Shown: positions 8,138 through 16,658 of the stretch, piece by piece | How the letters are laid out: the number at the start of each line of letters is the position of its first letter | Position numbering within the stretch: position 1 is the stretch's first letter | Assembly: GCA_937960435.1 (NCBI GenBank) | Contig: CALGPN010000005.1 | Location: 62,001 to 126,000 of the forward strand | Length of the DNA stretch: 64,000 bases | DNA from: an uncultured Desulfosoma sp. | GTDB taxonomy: Bacteria > Desulfobacterota > Syntrophobacteria > Syntrophobacterales > DSM-9756 | Direction of reading: 5' to 3' | Notes under the pieces: generated by a model | Seen by the model: the letters and a program-made list of their open reading frames with translations, nothing else | Told to the model about the DNA's origin: nothing | The model's database searches: none | Translations under genes and position numbers: made by a program

Positions 8138-9211
8138 TCATGTTCTTTTATTCATAAACTTTTCGTAGGCCAAAAGGAAAGCCTCCACGGCCGCCGGAGG
8201 AAGCCTCAGCTGGTAACCTGTCCCCGCAGGAATCTGCCCTCGCCGCAATGCCGGGTTCAGTCTTTTGAGGTCTTCTAAAGGCACGCCCGTCCATGCGGCG
8301 GCTTGGCTCAGCGTCAGGGGGCGCTGGATCCACACGGTCGTAAAAGCCCACACCGGCGAATAGGTCGGTTTTTTCAGGCCGTATTCCTTAAAATTGCGCA
8401 GCACTTCCATGGCTGCCAAAACCTTCGGGACGAACTGCCGAGTCTGTCGGGGCAAAGCCCCTTTCTTCAACAGAGCCCAAAAGTCACCGGTGCGGCAACG
8501 CCCCATGGCCTCCCTGACCGTTCCATCACCAGCGTTATAAGCAGCCAGGGCCAGTTCCCAGGATCCGAATTGTTCAAAAAGATCCATGAGATATACGGCC
8601 GCAGCCCGGGTGGATTTGATCGGGTCGAAGCGTTCATCCACATTACCGTCCACGCGCAGCCCCAAAGTTCGAGCCGTTTGGGGCATGAGCTGCCAAAACC
8701 CTGCGGCTCCGGCCCCCGAACTGGCGTGCCCGTGAAACCGGCTTTCCACAAAGACGACAGCCATGAGGTCGGACGGGGCTCCCACAATGTCCAAAATTTC
8801 CTTCATGACGGGAAGGTAAATCCATGCCCTGTCCAACATCTGCTGAAAGCCGTCAAGGTCCTTGACGGCGTATTGGAGGACGTGCTTGGTGATGCTGGGG
8901 TGGGATGGTAAGGAAATCGTCGGCGCGTGAAGACGACCGTCCGGGGCAGGGGGGGCGCTCGGAGAGGAAGGGGAACTCCCAAACCTCACGGGGACCGAGG
9001 CCATGAGCGATCCGGAAGCCGCGAGGCTCACCCGTTGGTCTACCCCGAGAAGCTGCTCCAGGGGATCGACCGACACGGCGAAAGCCTTGGGCGGTCCCCC
9101 GATCAAGACGGTCGCGAAGGCCAAGAGCAGAAGGTACAGTGAGAAAGAACCGATCGTGCCAGCGCGCTCTTCCTGTGGCCGGATAACCCGATGCCTGAGG
9201 ATAGCCGCCAT
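8138..9211 (-). CDS. Membrane-bound lytic transglycosylase, MltD-like
   Basis: 357 residues from the ATG at 9211. An AAGGAG site sits at proper distance from this ATG, while the in-frame GTG two codons earlier is too close to it. The N-terminus has one hydrophobic stretch (about residues 20-46, SLYLLLLAFATVLIGGPPKAFA), a signal peptide or anchor. A goose-type SLT domain follows, with the catalytic Glu in VFVESRFHGHA, then GAAGFWQLMPQTARTLGL and ALAAYNAGDGTVREA. The last 60 residues look like one LysM-type module. It would cleave peptidoglycan glycan strands in the periplasm. Confidence 0.88.
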   Translation of the reverse strand: MAAILRHRVIRPQEERAGTIGSFSLYLLLLAFATVLIGGPPKAFAVSVDPLEQLLGVDQRVSLAASGSLMASVPVRFGSSPSSPSAPPAPDGRLHAPTISLPSHPSITKHVLQYAVKDLDGFQQMLDRAWIYLPVMKEILDIVGAPSDLMAVVFVESRFHGHASSGAGAAGFWQLMPQTARTLGLRVDGNVDERFDPIKSTRAAAVYLMDLFEQFGSWELALAAYNAGDGTVREAMGRCRTGDFWALLKKGALPRQTRQFVPKVLAAMEVLRNFKEYGLKKPTYSPVWAFTTVWIQRPLTLSQAAAWTGVPLEDLKRLNPALRRGQIPAGTGYQLRLPPAAVEAFLLAYEKFMNKRT

Positions 9212-9564
9212 GCTCACTCCTTGTTAAAGATCCACCATGGGGGCCCAGGAAAGCGGCCCGTGGTTTCCTGCAATCCTTTAGCCGCCGAAGCACGTCTATG
9301 GCAAACCGCTTTACAGGGCGTTTCCCGCCGTTTGCGCCCATATTCACGGATTCGGTCCCCCCCGGCCATCGGAAGGATCCTGTGTGTTTTTCCCACATGA
9401 GGGCGGATTCCCTCGACCGGTCTTTCTGACCGATCCTCCCCTTTGCGGACAAAAACTTTTTTTTGCTCGCCTCTACCATGTGACTTTTTGTATACAGAGT
9501 CGCTTTCTGGCATCGTTTTTGTTATCGGCAAACGCCCCATTCCACGGGCCGAAGGAAGGAATTC
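9212..9564. other. 353-base intergenic region between divergent mltD-like and rimO
   Basis: This is the only gap longer than 300 bases. Both flanking genes are transcribed away from it, so it must hold two promoters, but I cannot pick convincing -35/-10 pairs. Frames open on either strand here have no start signal and no recognisable protein. No tRNA, riboswitch or repeat is evident. Confidence 0.5.
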
Positions 9565-10953
9565 ATGGAGGAAAAGCCAAAAAAAGCCGCCGTCGTGAGC
9601 CTCGGCTGCGCCAAGAACTTGGTGGACAGCGAGGTCCTGGCTTATCAGGTGAGCCTTTTGGGTTACGAGTTGACGGACGATCCGGCGCGGGCCGCCCTCA
9701 TTGTGGTGAACACCTGCGGTTTTTTGGAATCGGCGGTGGAAGAATCCGTGGACCGGATTCTGGAGCTGGCCCGCTACAAAGACCAGGGCGGCTGCGCGCA
9801 CTTGGTAGTGACGGGATGCATGGTGCAGCGATACGGCCGCAAGTTGGTGTCTCTGTTGCCTGAAGTGGATTTCTTTCTCGGAACATCCCATTACGATCGT
9901 TTTGCCGCCCTTTTCGAGGAATTTGCCCGAGAGGGTTCTCCGAAAATTCATCTTACCCGCCCCGGGTATCTCTATCACGGCGCCATCGGGCGGCTCCCGT
10001 CCACGCCAGCGCACTGGGCCTACGTGAAGATTGCCGAAGGGTGCAGCAACCGCTGTTCATTCTGTTTGATTCCTTCCCTGAGGGGACCATACCGGAGCCG
10101 CACGGTGGAGGATGTGGTCTCGGAAATGAGACGCCTTGTGGATGCGGGTGTCGTGGAAGTCAATCTGATCGCCCAGGACACCACGGCCTTCGGGACGGAT
10201 CGCAAGGACACGCACGCCCTGTGCCGGCTGCTGGAAGCCTTGGAAGAAATCGGAGGGCTTCAGTGGGTGCGTCTTCTCTACGCTTACCCCTACGGCGTCA
10301 CCGAGGCCCTTTTGCGGACCATGGCGTCCAGTTCCAAAGCAGTTCCCTATCTGGATATCCCCTTTCAGCACTGCGTTCCCAGAATTCTGGAGGCCATGCA
10401 TCGACGAGGCCGAAACCTTGACCCCCGACGGGTCATCGAACGCATCCGCAGGCACCTGCCGAACGCGGCTTTGAGAACGTCGCTCATGGTGGGCTTTCCG
10501 GGAGAAACGGAAGAGGATTTTCGGGAACTCTGTCGATTTGTGGAAGAGGTCCGATTCGACCACATGGGGGTTTTTGCCTTTTCTCCGGAAAAAGGTTGTC
10601 AGGCCGCACGCTATCCTGAAGCCGTGCCGAACCACGTGAAAAAGGCACGGCGTGCGGCCCTCATGCGCCTCCAACGGGAAGTGTCCCGCAGCAACCTGAA
10701 GCGTTTGGTCGGGCGAAGACTGCCCGTCCTGGTGGAAGGGCCTCATGCCGAAACGGATTTTTTGGCCGTAGGGCGCCTTCCGAGCCAAGCCCCGGAAGTG
10801 GACGGCTGCGCCTTAATCGTTGAAGGCAACGCCGTCGTCGGGAACATCATCCCCGGGGAAATCCTCAAAGCCCACGACTACGACGTAGAAGTCCGCCTCG
10901 TGAACGACGCCCCCCGGGCGACCGAGAAAGAGGCTCCGCCCCTCGGCGGATGA
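9565..10953 (+). CDS. rimO: Ribosomal protein S12 methylthiotransferase RimO
   Basis: 462 residues. It is a radical SAM enzyme that methylthiolates an Asp of ribosomal protein S12. The N-terminal UPF0004 domain has its three cluster Cys at C15 (SLGCAKN), C51 (VNTCGF) and C85 (VTGCMVQ). The radical SAM triad is C160, C164 and C167 (CSNRCSFC), and a TRAM-like RNA-binding domain closes the protein. SLGCAKNLVDSE and the IPSLRGPYRSR segment point to RimO over MiaB. A purine-rich GAAGGAAGGAA ribosome binding site precedes the ATG. Confidence 0.93.
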   Translation: MEEKPKKAAVVSLGCAKNLVDSEVLAYQVSLLGYELTDDPARAALIVVNTCGFLESAVEESVDRILELARYKDQGGCAHLVVTGCMVQRYGRKLVSLLPEVDFFLGTSHYDRFAALFEEFAREGSPKIHLTRPGYLYHGAIGRLPSTPAHWAYVKIAEGCSNRCSFCLIPSLRGPYRSRTVEDVVSEMRRLVDAGVVEVNLIAQDTTAFGTDRKDTHALCRLLEALEEIGGLQWVRLLYAYPYGVTEALLRTMASSSKAVPYLDIPFQHCVPRILEAMHRRGRNLDPRRVIERIRRHLPNAALRTSLMVGFPGETEEDFRELCRFVEEVRFDHMGVFAFSPEKGCQAARYPEAVPNHVKKARRAALMRLQREVSRSNLKRLVGRRLPVLVEGPHAETDFLAVGRLPSQAPEVDGCALIVEGNAVVGNIIPGEILKAHDYDVEVRLVNDAPRATEKEAPPLGG

Positions 10954-10993
10954 TGCCCTTTGGGGCGCGTCGGCACAGATCCATGGAAAGACT

Positions 10994-11022
10994 TTGACAC
11001 TCTTCGCCTTTTTCGCTATGAA
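10994..11022 (+). promoter_or_regulatory. Sigma70-type promoter before the polyprenyl synthase gene
   Basis: TTGACA (10994-10999), a 17-base spacer and TATGAA (11017-11022) lie about 40 bases before the start of the next gene. The -35 hexamer is perfect and the -10 matches at four of six positions. Confidence 0.6.
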
Positions 11023-11064
11023 CCGGGTCGAGTTTTCAATCGAAAGCCCTGATGCCGGGTCATC

Positions 11065-12123
11065 ATGGGATCGTTTTTGAGGAGCAGAGCCAGCGTCGTG
11101 ACCGTGCCCATTGCCCCTTCTCTCAACCCGCCCCCTGTGACCGGCGAGGTTCTCAAAGCTCGAATTTACGCGAGCATTCGCCCCGAGTTGGACCGCATCG
11201 AGAAGGCCATCCGAAGGCATTTAGCCTCCAGTGTCCCCTTGATCGAGGTTGTGGGCCGCTACATTATGGAAAGCGGAGGCAAGCGTCTCCGCCCTCTTTT
11301 GATGGTTCTGTCTTCGAAGCTTTGCGGCTATGATGGGGACAAAGATGCGGAGCTATCTGTCGTTTTTGAATTCCTTCATGCCGCCACGCTCCTGCACGAC
11401 GATGTGGTGGACAACGCAGAAATTCGTCGGACCAAACCTGCCGCCAACATTCTTTGGGGAAACCCCGCGGTGGTCCTTGTGGGAGATTTTTTGTACTCCA
11501 AGGCCATCCTTATGACCGTGCTTCACAACAACATCCGCATGCTGGAAGTTCTTTCGGAAACCACCACACGCATGGCCGAAGGTGAAGTGCTGCAGCTGAT
11601 CCATTCGGACGATCTGGAAACGGATGAGCCGTCCTATATGGAGGTGATTTTAAGAAAAACGGCCGTGCTGATGAGCGCGGCCTGCCGCATCGGCGCCATC
11701 CTCGCCCAAGCCCCACCGGATCAGGAGAATGCCTTGAGTGATTACGGGCTTCACTTGGGGATCGCCTTTCAGCTCATCGACGACGCTCTGGACTATGTGG
11801 GAACCGTGGACGAACTGGGAAAACCCGTAGGGAACGACCTCCAAGAAGGCAAAGCCACGCTCCCTCTCATTTACGCCATGGAGCGGGCCGACGCGCCTCG
11901 TCGTGACCTGATCCGAAAGGTTTTCACTGCGGAACGCCAGAGCATGCAAGACATCGAGACCGTCCAGCGTCTGGTCCGGGAGCTGGGCGGCGTGGATTAC
12001 ACGGTGCAGCGCGCCGCCGAACATGTGGCCTCCGCCAAAAACAGGCTGGACGCTTTTCCCCCGAGCCCCACCAAATCCCTTCTGGAAGACATCGCCGACT
12101 ACGTGCTGTGCCGCCGTTCCTAG
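11065..12123 (+). CDS. ispB: Polyprenyl (octaprenyl-type) diphosphate synthase
   Basis: 352 residues, a trans-isoprenyl chain elongation enzyme that makes the side chain of menaquinone. The order of motifs is typical: GGKRLRP at 71-77, first Asp-rich motif DDVVD at 112-116 with the following RRTKPAAN, and second Asp-rich motif DDALD at 239-243. The chain length cannot be read with confidence from sequence. The start is uncertain: the ATG at 11065 lacks a strong ribosome binding site, and a GTG near 11098 is an alternative that would remove about 11 residues of non-conserved leader. Confidence 0.9.
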   Translation: MGSFLRSRASVVTVPIAPSLNPPPVTGEVLKARIYASIRPELDRIEKAIRRHLASSVPLIEVVGRYIMESGGKRLRPLLMVLSSKLCGYDGDKDAELSVVFEFLHAATLLHDDVVDNAEIRRTKPAANILWGNPAVVLVGDFLYSKAILMTVLHNNIRMLEVLSETTTRMAEGEVLQLIHSDDLETDEPSYMEVILRKTAVLMSAACRIGAILAQAPPDQENALSDYGLHLGIAFQLIDDALDYVGTVDELGKPVGNDLQEGKATLPLIYAMERADAPRRDLIRKVFTAERQSMQDIETVQRLVRELGGVDYTVQRAAEHVASAKNRLDAFPPSPTKSLLEDIADYVLCRRS

Positions 12124-12309
12124 CCGCGTGCTCGGCGGCGGCGCTCCGACGTTTTCATGCCGGAAATCGCATGAGCAGCGACCCGCGGAAAGGGGAGCCC
12201 GCGCTTGCTCTTGATTGCCTGCTCGTGTTAAACGGATCGCGTCTTTCGGCGTAAGTGATTCGTGCGGAAGACAGAGCCGATAGGATGAATTTTCCAGGGG
12301 AAGACGTGG

Positions 12310-13026
12310 GTGAGCCCAGCCGACTTTGCCTTTTCTGATTGTCCTATGTACCCGCTTTTTCTTTCGCTGAAGGATCGAATCTGCCTGGTCGTGGGCGGAG
12401 GTGCCGTGGCTGAGAGGAAGGTGCGAAAACTCGTAGAGCATGGCGCTCAGGTGCGCCTCATCGCCCGGGATCTCACCCCCTGGTTGGCCGACGCCAAGAA
12501 TCGCAACATCATTTCTTATCTCGGACCCGACTATGACGCGCTCCACCTGGACGGCGTGGATTTCGTTTTTGCGGCCACCAGTGATGAGGACCTCAACCGT
12601 CGCCTCGCCGAGGAGGCTCGAAGCCGCCATGTGTGGTGCAACATGGCTTCCGCACCCCATTTGGGCACCTGTGTTGTGCCGGCGTCCTTTCGACGCGGCC
12701 CGCTGACCATTGCGGTGGCCACTGAGGGCTTGAGCCCTGCCGTAGCTCGGCGGGTTCGTCAAAAGCTCGAGGAACAGTTCGGTCCGGAATGGGACCCGTA
12801 TCTTCGCTTCTTGGGGGCGTTGCGTCGGCACATTCAGGAGCGCAGCCGAAACAGCGCCGCCAACCAAGAATTGTTTCGCAAGATAGCGGATCTTCCCTTG
12901 ACGGAATGGATTCGAACGGAAAAGTTTTCCCAGCTGATCGATGCGGTTTCGGAAATTTGCCGGGGCATTGTGTCGCACGATCACGTGGCGTCGCTGTGGG
13001 AGAGGGCATGGAACACCTCCTGCTAG
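12310..13026 (+). CDS. Precorrin-2 dehydrogenase / sirohydrochlorin ferrochelatase (CysG N-terminal type)
   Basis: 238 residues from a GTG preceded by AGGGGAAG. A start at the ATG at 12346 (MYPLFLSLKDR) would match most family members better and is possible. The NAD-binding motif CLVVGGGAVAERKVRKL is near residues 25-41. This matches the stand-alone CysG N-terminal/Met8 family, which oxidises precorrin-2 to sirohydrochlorin and may insert iron to give siroheme. Sulfate reducers need siroheme for sulfite reductase and use it as a precursor of heme. The end overlaps the next gene by 19 bases, so the genes are coupled. Confidence 0.9.
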   Translation: MSPADFAFSDCPMYPLFLSLKDRICLVVGGGAVAERKVRKLVEHGAQVRLIARDLTPWLADAKNRNIISYLGPDYDALHLDGVDFVFAATSDEDLNRRLAEEARSRHVWCNMASAPHLGTCVVPASFRRGPLTIAVATEGLSPAVARRVRQKLEEQFGPEWDPYLRFLGALRRHIQERSRNSAANQELFRKIADLPLTEWIRTEKFSQLIDAVSEICRGIVSHDHVASLWERAWNTSC

Positions 13027-13832
13027 TCCTTGCCGCATGCTGCTATTGTGTCGGCTCCGTGGGCTGTTTCATTTTCCTCCTCCGAAACGCGCAGAATGCC
13101 CATCGGGCCGCCGTAGCCGTCCTTTTGGCCGGGTGGCTGGCTCATGGAGCAGCTGTCGCTCTTCGCTCTTTTGCGGCAGGGCATTTGGCGGTCACCACCA
13201 TCCCGGAAGCCCTCTCCTTTTTCGCGTGGGTTCTGATCGGAACCTACCTGATCATTCAAAACCGTTTAAGGTTGCGCATTCTGGGGACCTTTGTGGCCCC
13301 TTTGGCCGCAGCGTTTCTGTTCGCCTCGGCCGTGCGGCCCTCCCACATGATCCCCGCTTCTCCGCTCCTGAAGAGCGTGTGGGTGTGGATTCACATCAGC
13401 ACGCTTTTTGCCGCCAACGCCTTGTTTGCTGTGGCCTTCGCCGCCGCTTGGCTCTACCTGTACCAGGAACGGAACATCAAGAAAAAGAAACGCGGGGCCT
13501 TTTCCGACCGCTTGCCCGCTTTGGAGCGTTTGGACAGGGTCAATCATGTCTGCCTTCTTACGGGATTCCCTTTGATGACCGTGGGCCTTTTGGCCGGTTT
13601 TCTCTATGCCAGCGCCGTATGGAAGTCCCCGTGGACTTGGGATCCCAAGGAGATTTTCGCTTCCATCACCTGGCTCATCTACGCCGTCCTGCTCCATGAA
13701 CGCCTCGCTGTGGGATGGCGTGGTCGCAAGGCGGCCTGGTTGGCTATCTTTGGGTTTTCCGCCATCTTGGTCACTTTTTTGGGGGTCAACCTGTTTTTCA
13801 AAGGCCACCATTCACTGTTTTCCTCACAATGA
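13008..13832 (+). CDS. CcsA/HemX-family membrane protein (cytochrome c assembly type)
   Basis: 274 residues from the ATG at 13008. It has about eight hydrophobic segments and the family WTWDPKE motif at 209-215 (the tryptophan-rich heme-handling loop), with candidate heme-ligand His at 46, 129 and 230. The CcsA/ResC family handles heme for cytochrome c maturation. The shorter proteins next to hemA are often called HemX and are proposed to tune glutamyl-tRNA reductase. Its place directly before hemA favours the HemX reading, but sequence alone does not settle it. Confidence 0.85.
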   Translation: MEHLLLVLAACCYCVGSVGCFIFLLRNAQNAHRAAVAVLLAGWLAHGAAVALRSFAAGHLAVTTIPEALSFFAWVLIGTYLIIQNRLRLRILGTFVAPLAAAFLFASAVRPSHMIPASPLLKSVWVWIHISTLFAANALFAVAFAAAWLYLYQERNIKKKKRGAFSDRLPALERLDRVNHVCLLTGFPLMTVGLLAGFLYASAVWKSPWTWDPKEIFASITWLIYAVLLHERLAVGWRGRKAAWLAIFGFSAILVTFLGVNLFFKGHHSLFSSQ

Positions 13833-13842
13833 GGATATGACC

Positions 13843-15147
13843 ATGGACATTTATCTGGTCGGAATGAACCACAAGACAGCCCCTGTCGAAATTCGGGAAC
13901 GCATCGCCCAGGTCTGTCGCATGACCGCCAGCCCTTTGGAACATCGCCCCCATTGCCGGGCTGTGGAGGAAATGTTGTTTTTGTCCACATGTAACCGGGT
14001 GGAGTTTCTTTTTACGACACGCAACGGGTCCGAGGGGGTCGAGGAAATCACGGGCATCATGACGGGGCTGGTGGGCCTTCCTCGAGAGATGGTGCTCAAA
14101 CATCTTTACGTGTACAAGAATCTGGAAGCCGTGCGGCACCTTTTTCGCGTGGCCTCCAGTTTGGATTCCATGGTCGTCGGCGAACCGCAGATTCTCGGAC
14201 AGATCAAGGAGGCCTATCGAGAAGCCACGCACTACCGAACGGTGGGAGTGGTTTTGAACCGGCTTCTTCACAAGACATTTTCCGTAGCCAAACGGGTGCG
14301 CACGGAAACCAACATCGGTTGCCATGCAGTGTCGGTCAGTTACGCGGCGGTGGAGCTGGCGAAAAAAATCTTCGGCGACCTCAAAGGCAAACGGGTGATG
14401 CTGCTGGGTGCCGGGGAAATGGCCGAACTGGCGGCGGCCCATTTTCGAGCGCAAGGGGTTCGGGAAATGGTGGTGGTCAATCGCACCCTGGAACGCGCCG
14501 TAGAGCTGGCCCGCCGTTTCCACGCTCAAACGATCCCTTTCACCCATTTCCAGGACGCGCTTGTCGATGTGGATATCGTCCTGTGCTCGACGGCGGCCGC
14601 CCAGCCCATTCTGCATGCCGACGAGCTCAAACCTCGCATGCGCCGGCGCAAGAACCGCCCCTTGTTCTTTATCGACATCGCCATGCCCCGCAACGTGGAC
14701 CCCAAGGTTCACGATCTGGACAATGTGTATCTTTACGATATCGATGACCTCAAGGGCGTTGTGGATGTCAATCTTGCCGAAAGGCGGTACGAGGCCGAAA
14801 AGGCCCAGCACATCATCGACACCGAAACAATGCAGTTTCAGCAATGGCTCCAAACTCTGGACGTGGTGCCGACCATCATCGCTTTGCGCCGCAAAGCGGA
14901 AGAGATTCGACAGACGGAACTGCGCAAAACCCTTTCCCAACTGCCCGGATTGGGCGATAAAGAAAAGGAAGCCATCGGGGTGCTGACGGAGTCCATCATT
15001 AAAAAACTTCTGCACGACCCCATCATTTTTTTGAAGAAAAAGTCGGTGCGGGACTCCAAGAACCTTTACGTGAGCCTCACGCAGCAGCTGTTCAATCTCG
15101 ACCGGGAGGACGCCCCGGCAAGCTCGCTTGACTGCACCGACGGGTGA
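13843..15147 (+). CDS. hemA: Glutamyl-tRNA reductase
   Basis: 434 residues from the ATG at 13843, which has GAGG eight bases upstream. An ATG two codons earlier is too close to it. It reduces glutamyl-tRNA to glutamate-1-semialdehyde, the first committed step of tetrapyrrole synthesis by the C5 route. Visible are GMNHKTAPVEIRE at residues 7-19, the catalytic Cys C50 in LSTCNRVEF, the NADPH-binding VMLLGAGEMAELA, and a C-terminal helical dimerisation region. Its partner hemL lies at 29683-30999. Confidence 0.96.
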   Translation: MDIYLVGMNHKTAPVEIRERIAQVCRMTASPLEHRPHCRAVEEMLFLSTCNRVEFLFTTRNGSEGVEEITGIMTGLVGLPREMVLKHLYVYKNLEAVRHLFRVASSLDSMVVGEPQILGQIKEAYREATHYRTVGVVLNRLLHKTFSVAKRVRTETNIGCHAVSVSYAAVELAKKIFGDLKGKRVMLLGAGEMAELAAAHFRAQGVREMVVVNRTLERAVELARRFHAQTIPFTHFQDALVDVDIVLCSTAAAQPILHADELKPRMRRRKNRPLFFIDIAMPRNVDPKVHDLDNVYLYDIDDLKGVVDVNLAERRYEAEKAQHIIDTETMQFQQWLQTLDVVPTIIALRRKAEEIRQTELRKTLSQLPGLGDKEKEAIGVLTESIIKKLLHDPIIFLKKKSVRDSKNLYVSLTQQLFNLDREDAPASSLDCTDG

Positions 15148-15196
15148 TGTTAACGATCGGAGCGGCGGACCATCCGGAAAACACAAGGGGGGCGCC

Positions 15197-15598
15197 ATGG
15201 CGGAAATTCTTGAATTCGGCAAAAGGACTGACGGTTTTAAAGCCGAAAAAGATGCCGAGAATCGCCGTCGCAAGGTGGAAGCCCTGCGAAGCCTTTTCCA
15301 GTGCAGTCGATGCGCTTTCAAATGCGCCAAATGTGGCACCCAATTGGATCAGGCCGATCGTTCCGGGCAGCGCTACGTCAGCCCTTACCCTCTGTGCCGT
15401 CATTGCCATGAGGAATACCAGGAATACCGAACGCGCGTGGATCACCCGGATCGCCCGGCCGCCCAGTATTGGCACAACGCCTTATGGATGCAGGTGTGGG
15501 AAACCTGGCTGGAGCATCAGAGGCGGCTGGACGAATACCGCCGATCCAAAGAATTTCTTCAACTGGTCCAGGAAGTGGAACAGCTTCTGGGAACGTAA
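15197..15598 (+). CDS. Conserved small zinc-ribbon protein, function unknown
   Basis: 133 residues from the ATG at 15197 with a GGGGGGCGCC site just ahead. Three C-x2-C pairs (C36/C39, C43/C46 and C67/C70) could bind one or two zinc ions. The N- and C-terminal parts are charged helices, ending in QLVQEVEQLLGT. No signal peptide is seen. It sits 50 bases after hemA and 21 bases before tatA, probably in the same transcript. I do not recognise a named function. The Cys pairs suggest a metal- or nucleic-acid-binding adaptor, which is inference only. Confidence 0.8.
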   Translation: MAEILEFGKRTDGFKAEKDAENRRRKVEALRSLFQCSRCAFKCAKCGTQLDQADRSGQRYVSPYPLCRHCHEEYQEYRTRVDHPDRPAAQYWHNALWMQVWETWLEHQRRLDEYRRSKEFLQLVQEVEQLLGT

Positions 15599-15619
15599 CG
15601 CCGAGGAAGGAGCCCTCAC

Positions 15620-15832
15620 ATGATTGGTGGCATCGGCATGCCCGAATTGCTGGTGATTTTGGTCATCGTGCTCATCATTTTCGGAGCCGGGAAGCTCCCC
15701 GAGATCGGCGCCGGTCTGGGCAGGGGCATTCGAAACTTCAAGAAGGCCACTCAGGAGGAACCGGAACTGCCTGAGAAGAAAACGGAAAAGGTCGAAGCCC
15801 CTGCAGGGGGAACGGAAAAGCCCGCGAGCTGA
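15620..15832 (+). CDS. tatA: Twin-arginine translocase subunit TatA
   Basis: 70 residues. There is one N-terminal membrane helix (residues 6-22, [17 protein letters not shown]), a hinge, then the amphipathic helix [19 protein letters not shown] and a polar tail. It has the FG-x-KLPE hallmark of TatA/TatE. TatA oligomers form the passage for folded proteins that carry twin-arginine signals. No tatB or tatC is close by, so other Tat genes must be elsewhere. An AAGGAG ribosome binding site is present. Confidence 0.93.
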   Translation: MIGGIGMPELLVILVIVLIIFGAGKLPEIGAGLGRGIRNFKKATQEEPELPEKKTEKVEAPAGGTEKPAS

Positions 15833-15847
15833 GAGCCCGTCGATCCT

Positions 15848-15886
15848 GCGGGAAGAGGCCGCCACGGGCCTTCGGCCTTTTCCCGC
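15848..15886. terminator. Hairpin between convergent tatA and ssb
   Basis: GCGGGAAGAGGCC (15848-15860) can pair with GGCCTTTTCCCGC (15874-15886) in a 13-bp stem with one G-U pair and a 13-base loop. It lies between two genes that converge and probably ends transcription. The T tail is weak. Confidence 0.5.
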
Positions 15887-15958
15887 TTCCGACCTCGACG
15901 AAGACCACGTTAGACTTGGACGATTGGGTTCGCGCTTTTGGGAGCGCACCGGGGACTC

Positions 15959-16429
15959 TTAGAACGGAATGTCGTCCCCTTGCGGTTCGGGCATTTCCGG
16001 CAAGGCCTCGGGGAAAGGTTCTTCGTCTTTGGACCCCGTAGGTGTTCCTCGGCGCACAGGCACCTGGCCCGTTGTCGCTTGGACCGGGGCGTCCCGGCCG
16101 CTGTCGAGAAAGCCGACATCCGAGGCAACGATTTCGGTCGTCGAGCGGCGCACGCCTTGGGCGTCTTCCCATTGGTTGGTTCTCAGACGCCCTTCCACGT
16201 AAACCAGTCGCCCTTTGGAGAGGTAGTTGGCGCAGTTTTCGGCGATCTTCCCGAAAACCACGATCCGGTGCCACTCGGTGCGATCTTCCCAATTGCCTTC
16301 TCCCGCCGGCACCCTTTCGTTGGTCGCCAGGTTGAAGCGCACCACCGGCAATCCGCTCTGGGTATAGCGCACATCGGGATCGGCGCCCAATCGGCCGATG
16401 AGAATGACCTTGTTCAATGTCCGCGCCAT
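15959..16429 (-). CDS. ssb: Single-stranded DNA-binding protein
   Basis: 156 residues from the ATG at 16429 (MARTLNKVILIGRLG). The frame is open a further 77 codons upstream, but only this start matches the family. An OB fold occupies residues 1-110 (GRLGADPDVRYTQSG, WHRIVVFGKIAENCANYL, VYVEGRLRTNQW). It is followed by a disordered Pro/Glu-rich linker and the acidic tip GDDIPF that recruits partner proteins. It coats single-stranded DNA in replication and repair. It is transcribed divergently from plsC. Confidence 0.95.
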   Translation of the reverse strand: MARTLNKVILIGRLGADPDVRYTQSGLPVVRFNLATNERVPAGEGNWEDRTEWHRIVVFGKIAENCANYLSKGRLVYVEGRLRTNQWEDAQGVRRSTTEIVASDVGFLDSGRDAPVQATTGQVPVRRGTPTGSKDEEPFPEALPEMPEPQGDDIPF

Positions 16430-16573
16430 GACCGTCCCTCGCCTTTCTATGGCCGCTGGGGCCGTGATCTTGGAAAACAGCGTCCTGCCTTTTCGAAACG
16501 CCCGCCCTTTCGTTCTCGTATAGCACAAGGGCTTTTCACCCAACAAGCCCGCCGTGAGGTGCCGTGAACAAAG

Positions 16574-16602
16574 TTGACTCCAAAGGGCAAAGCCTTTACA
16601 CT
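16574..16602 (+). promoter_or_regulatory. Sigma70-type promoter for the plsC-rnj-ftsK run
   Basis: TTGACT (16574-16579), a 17-base spacer and TACACT (16597-16602) lie about 57 bases before plsC on the plus strand. Both hexamers miss the consensus only slightly. Confidence 0.65.
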
Positions 16603-16658
16603 CTCGCGTGCCTAAGATTTTAAGTCGTTTTTCCTTATAGTTAAATCGAGGGGCCAGC

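Noticed and set aside
9214-10014. 266-codon minus-strand frame upstream of the MltD-like gene
   Set aside because: It runs through the 5' part of rimO in antisense, and has no ribosome binding site or recognisable domain.
12124-12309. Riboswitch or tRNA in the gap before the precorrin-2 dehydrogenase gene
   Set aside because: No tRNA T-loop sequence, no cobalamin-box-like GCCACTG, and no clear conserved fold.
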